NCBI RefSeq assembly: GCF_034670125.1
Contig: NZ_JAXMOC010000002.1
Location: 62,001 to 126,000 of the forward strand
From: Maricaulis sp034670125
GTDB taxonomy: Bacteria > Pseudomonadota > Alphaproteobacteria > Caulobacterales > Maricaulaceae
Reading direction: 5' to 3'
DNA length: 64,000 nt
Positions 63,530-64,000 of the stretch are shown here, one piece after another. Every line of letters starts with the position of its first letter. Positions within the stretch are counted from its first letter, which is position 1. Under the pieces are notes generated by a model. The model did not search any database. It was not told where the DNA came from and worked only from the letters and a program-made list of their open reading frames with translations. The translations under genes and the position numbers were made by a program.

Positions 63530-64000
63530 ATGAGTGATGTGGTGTTTACGGTCGCAGAGACCTCCGTCTGGGAGGTGTTCCAGTGGCGCTGGATACCGGT
63601 GTTTTACGTGGTGTCTGCTGCTTTCATTGCATTTCCGCGCCTACTTGATTTCTGGCCGTTGTCAAACTTTGCCTTTTTTGAGAAGCGCAAACGATTGAAT
63701 GGAGTGTTGTTGTCCGGCTTGGTTACGCTGATGGGCGGCGGGCATTTTCTCATGACGTATTTGCCATTGAAGAGCAGTCAGGCTTCGCTGCAGGCAGGCC
63801 AATGCGCCATTGTCGTTGCGTCATTCGATGGCCGCAAACCTGATCAGGAACTCATGACAGTTAGCGTCGCAGAGACCACACTCACCTTTGAAGGCGCCGA
63901 CTACGAAATGCCCGGAAGTTTGTACGGCAGCGTGTATCTGCTCCCTGTCATTAGGGCAAATCTGGAGGCAGGGCGCTCCTACAGTTTATGTGTGCTGGAC
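63530..64000 (+). CDS. Hypothetical membrane protein, 3' truncated by window end
   Basis: An open frame of 157 codons continuing past the right edge. It starts at ATG 63530 with GAGGA seven bases upstream. The translation begins MSDVVFTVAETSVWEVFQ and has two hydrophobic segments (about residues 22-42 and 58-78), followed by a soluble, probably extracytoplasmic part with 'GQCAIVVASFDG'. Codon use is more AT-rich than the hut genes. No family recognised. Confidence 0.65.
   Translation, partial: MSDVVFTVAETSVWEVFQWRWIPVFYVVSAAFIAFPRLLDFWPLSNFAFFEKRKRLNGVLLSGLVTLMGGGHFLMTYLPLKSSQASLQAGQCAIVVASFDGRKPDQELMTVSVAETTLTFEGADYEMPGSLYGSVYLLPVIRANLEAGRSYSLCVLD

Overview
The window is high-GC, gene-dense DNA from an alphaproteobacterium. 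Small overlapping operons (many ATGA or GTGA junctions), TonB-dependent receptors, a long-form HisG beside a TrpR-like YerC/YecD gene, a DUF6481-like protein, and palindromic 'CTCCCC...GGGGAG' intergenic repeats fit the Caulobacterales/Maricaulales (Maricaulis- or Hyphomonas-like). That placement is an inference from gene content. I see no rRNA, tRNA, CRISPR array, insertion sequence or prophage.

Layout. (1) 1-3.1 kb: end of a cytochrome c maturation operon (ccmF'-ccmG-ccmH-ccmI). (2) 3.1-4.8 kb: a small lipoprotein gene and an acyl desaturase. (3) 4.9-13.5 kb: one co-directional acyl-CoA catabolic cluster with three acyl-CoA dehydrogenases, two SDRs, an acyl-CoA ligase, a MaoC hydratase and a zinc-free quinone oxidoreductase-like enzyme. 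(4) 13.6-21.9 kb: secreted M28 peptidase, two small exported/envelope genes, a HxlR regulator divergent from a BASS-type transporter, an amidohydrolase, a DUF6481-like protein and a single-domain response regulator. (5) 22-32 kb: a minus-strand operon (serine hydrolase, GMC oxidoreductase, aldehyde dehydrogenase, SDR, alkyltransferase) divergent from a large TonB-dependent receptor, then a membrane protein and a sterol-desaturase-family enzyme. (6) 32-36.7 kb: accessory-looking stretch with repeats, a LOV-like PAS protein lacking the photoactive cysteine, a ferritin-like diiron protein, a ParDE module, a long fold-back element and a SUFU-domain protein. (7) 36.7-44.1 kb: acetate/glyoxylate genes, namely a RamB-type regulator divergent from aceA-aceB, and acs with a lipoprotein gene. 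(8) 44.2-47.8 kb: sulfide/persulfide cluster (SulP transporter, ETHE1/Blh-type hydrolase, rhodanese, BigR/SqrR-like ArsR repressor). (9) 47.9-55.7 kb: histidine biosynthesis operon (yerC-like, hisG, fused hisD-hisB, hisH, hisA, hisF, hisIE) ending in a coupled TonB-dependent receptor. (10) 55.9-63.3 kb: complete histidine utilisation by the HutF/HutG route (hutC-hutF divergent from hutI-hutH-hutG-hutU). A membrane protein gene runs off the right edge.

Most notable: an uninterrupted hisD-hisB gene fusion; synthesis and degradation of histidine side by side with a receptor gene joined to the biosynthetic operon; an 18-bp perfect palindrome with TrpR-operator geometry before the his operon; a persulfide-sensing cluster that uses SulP; and several fold-back or REP-like palindromes.
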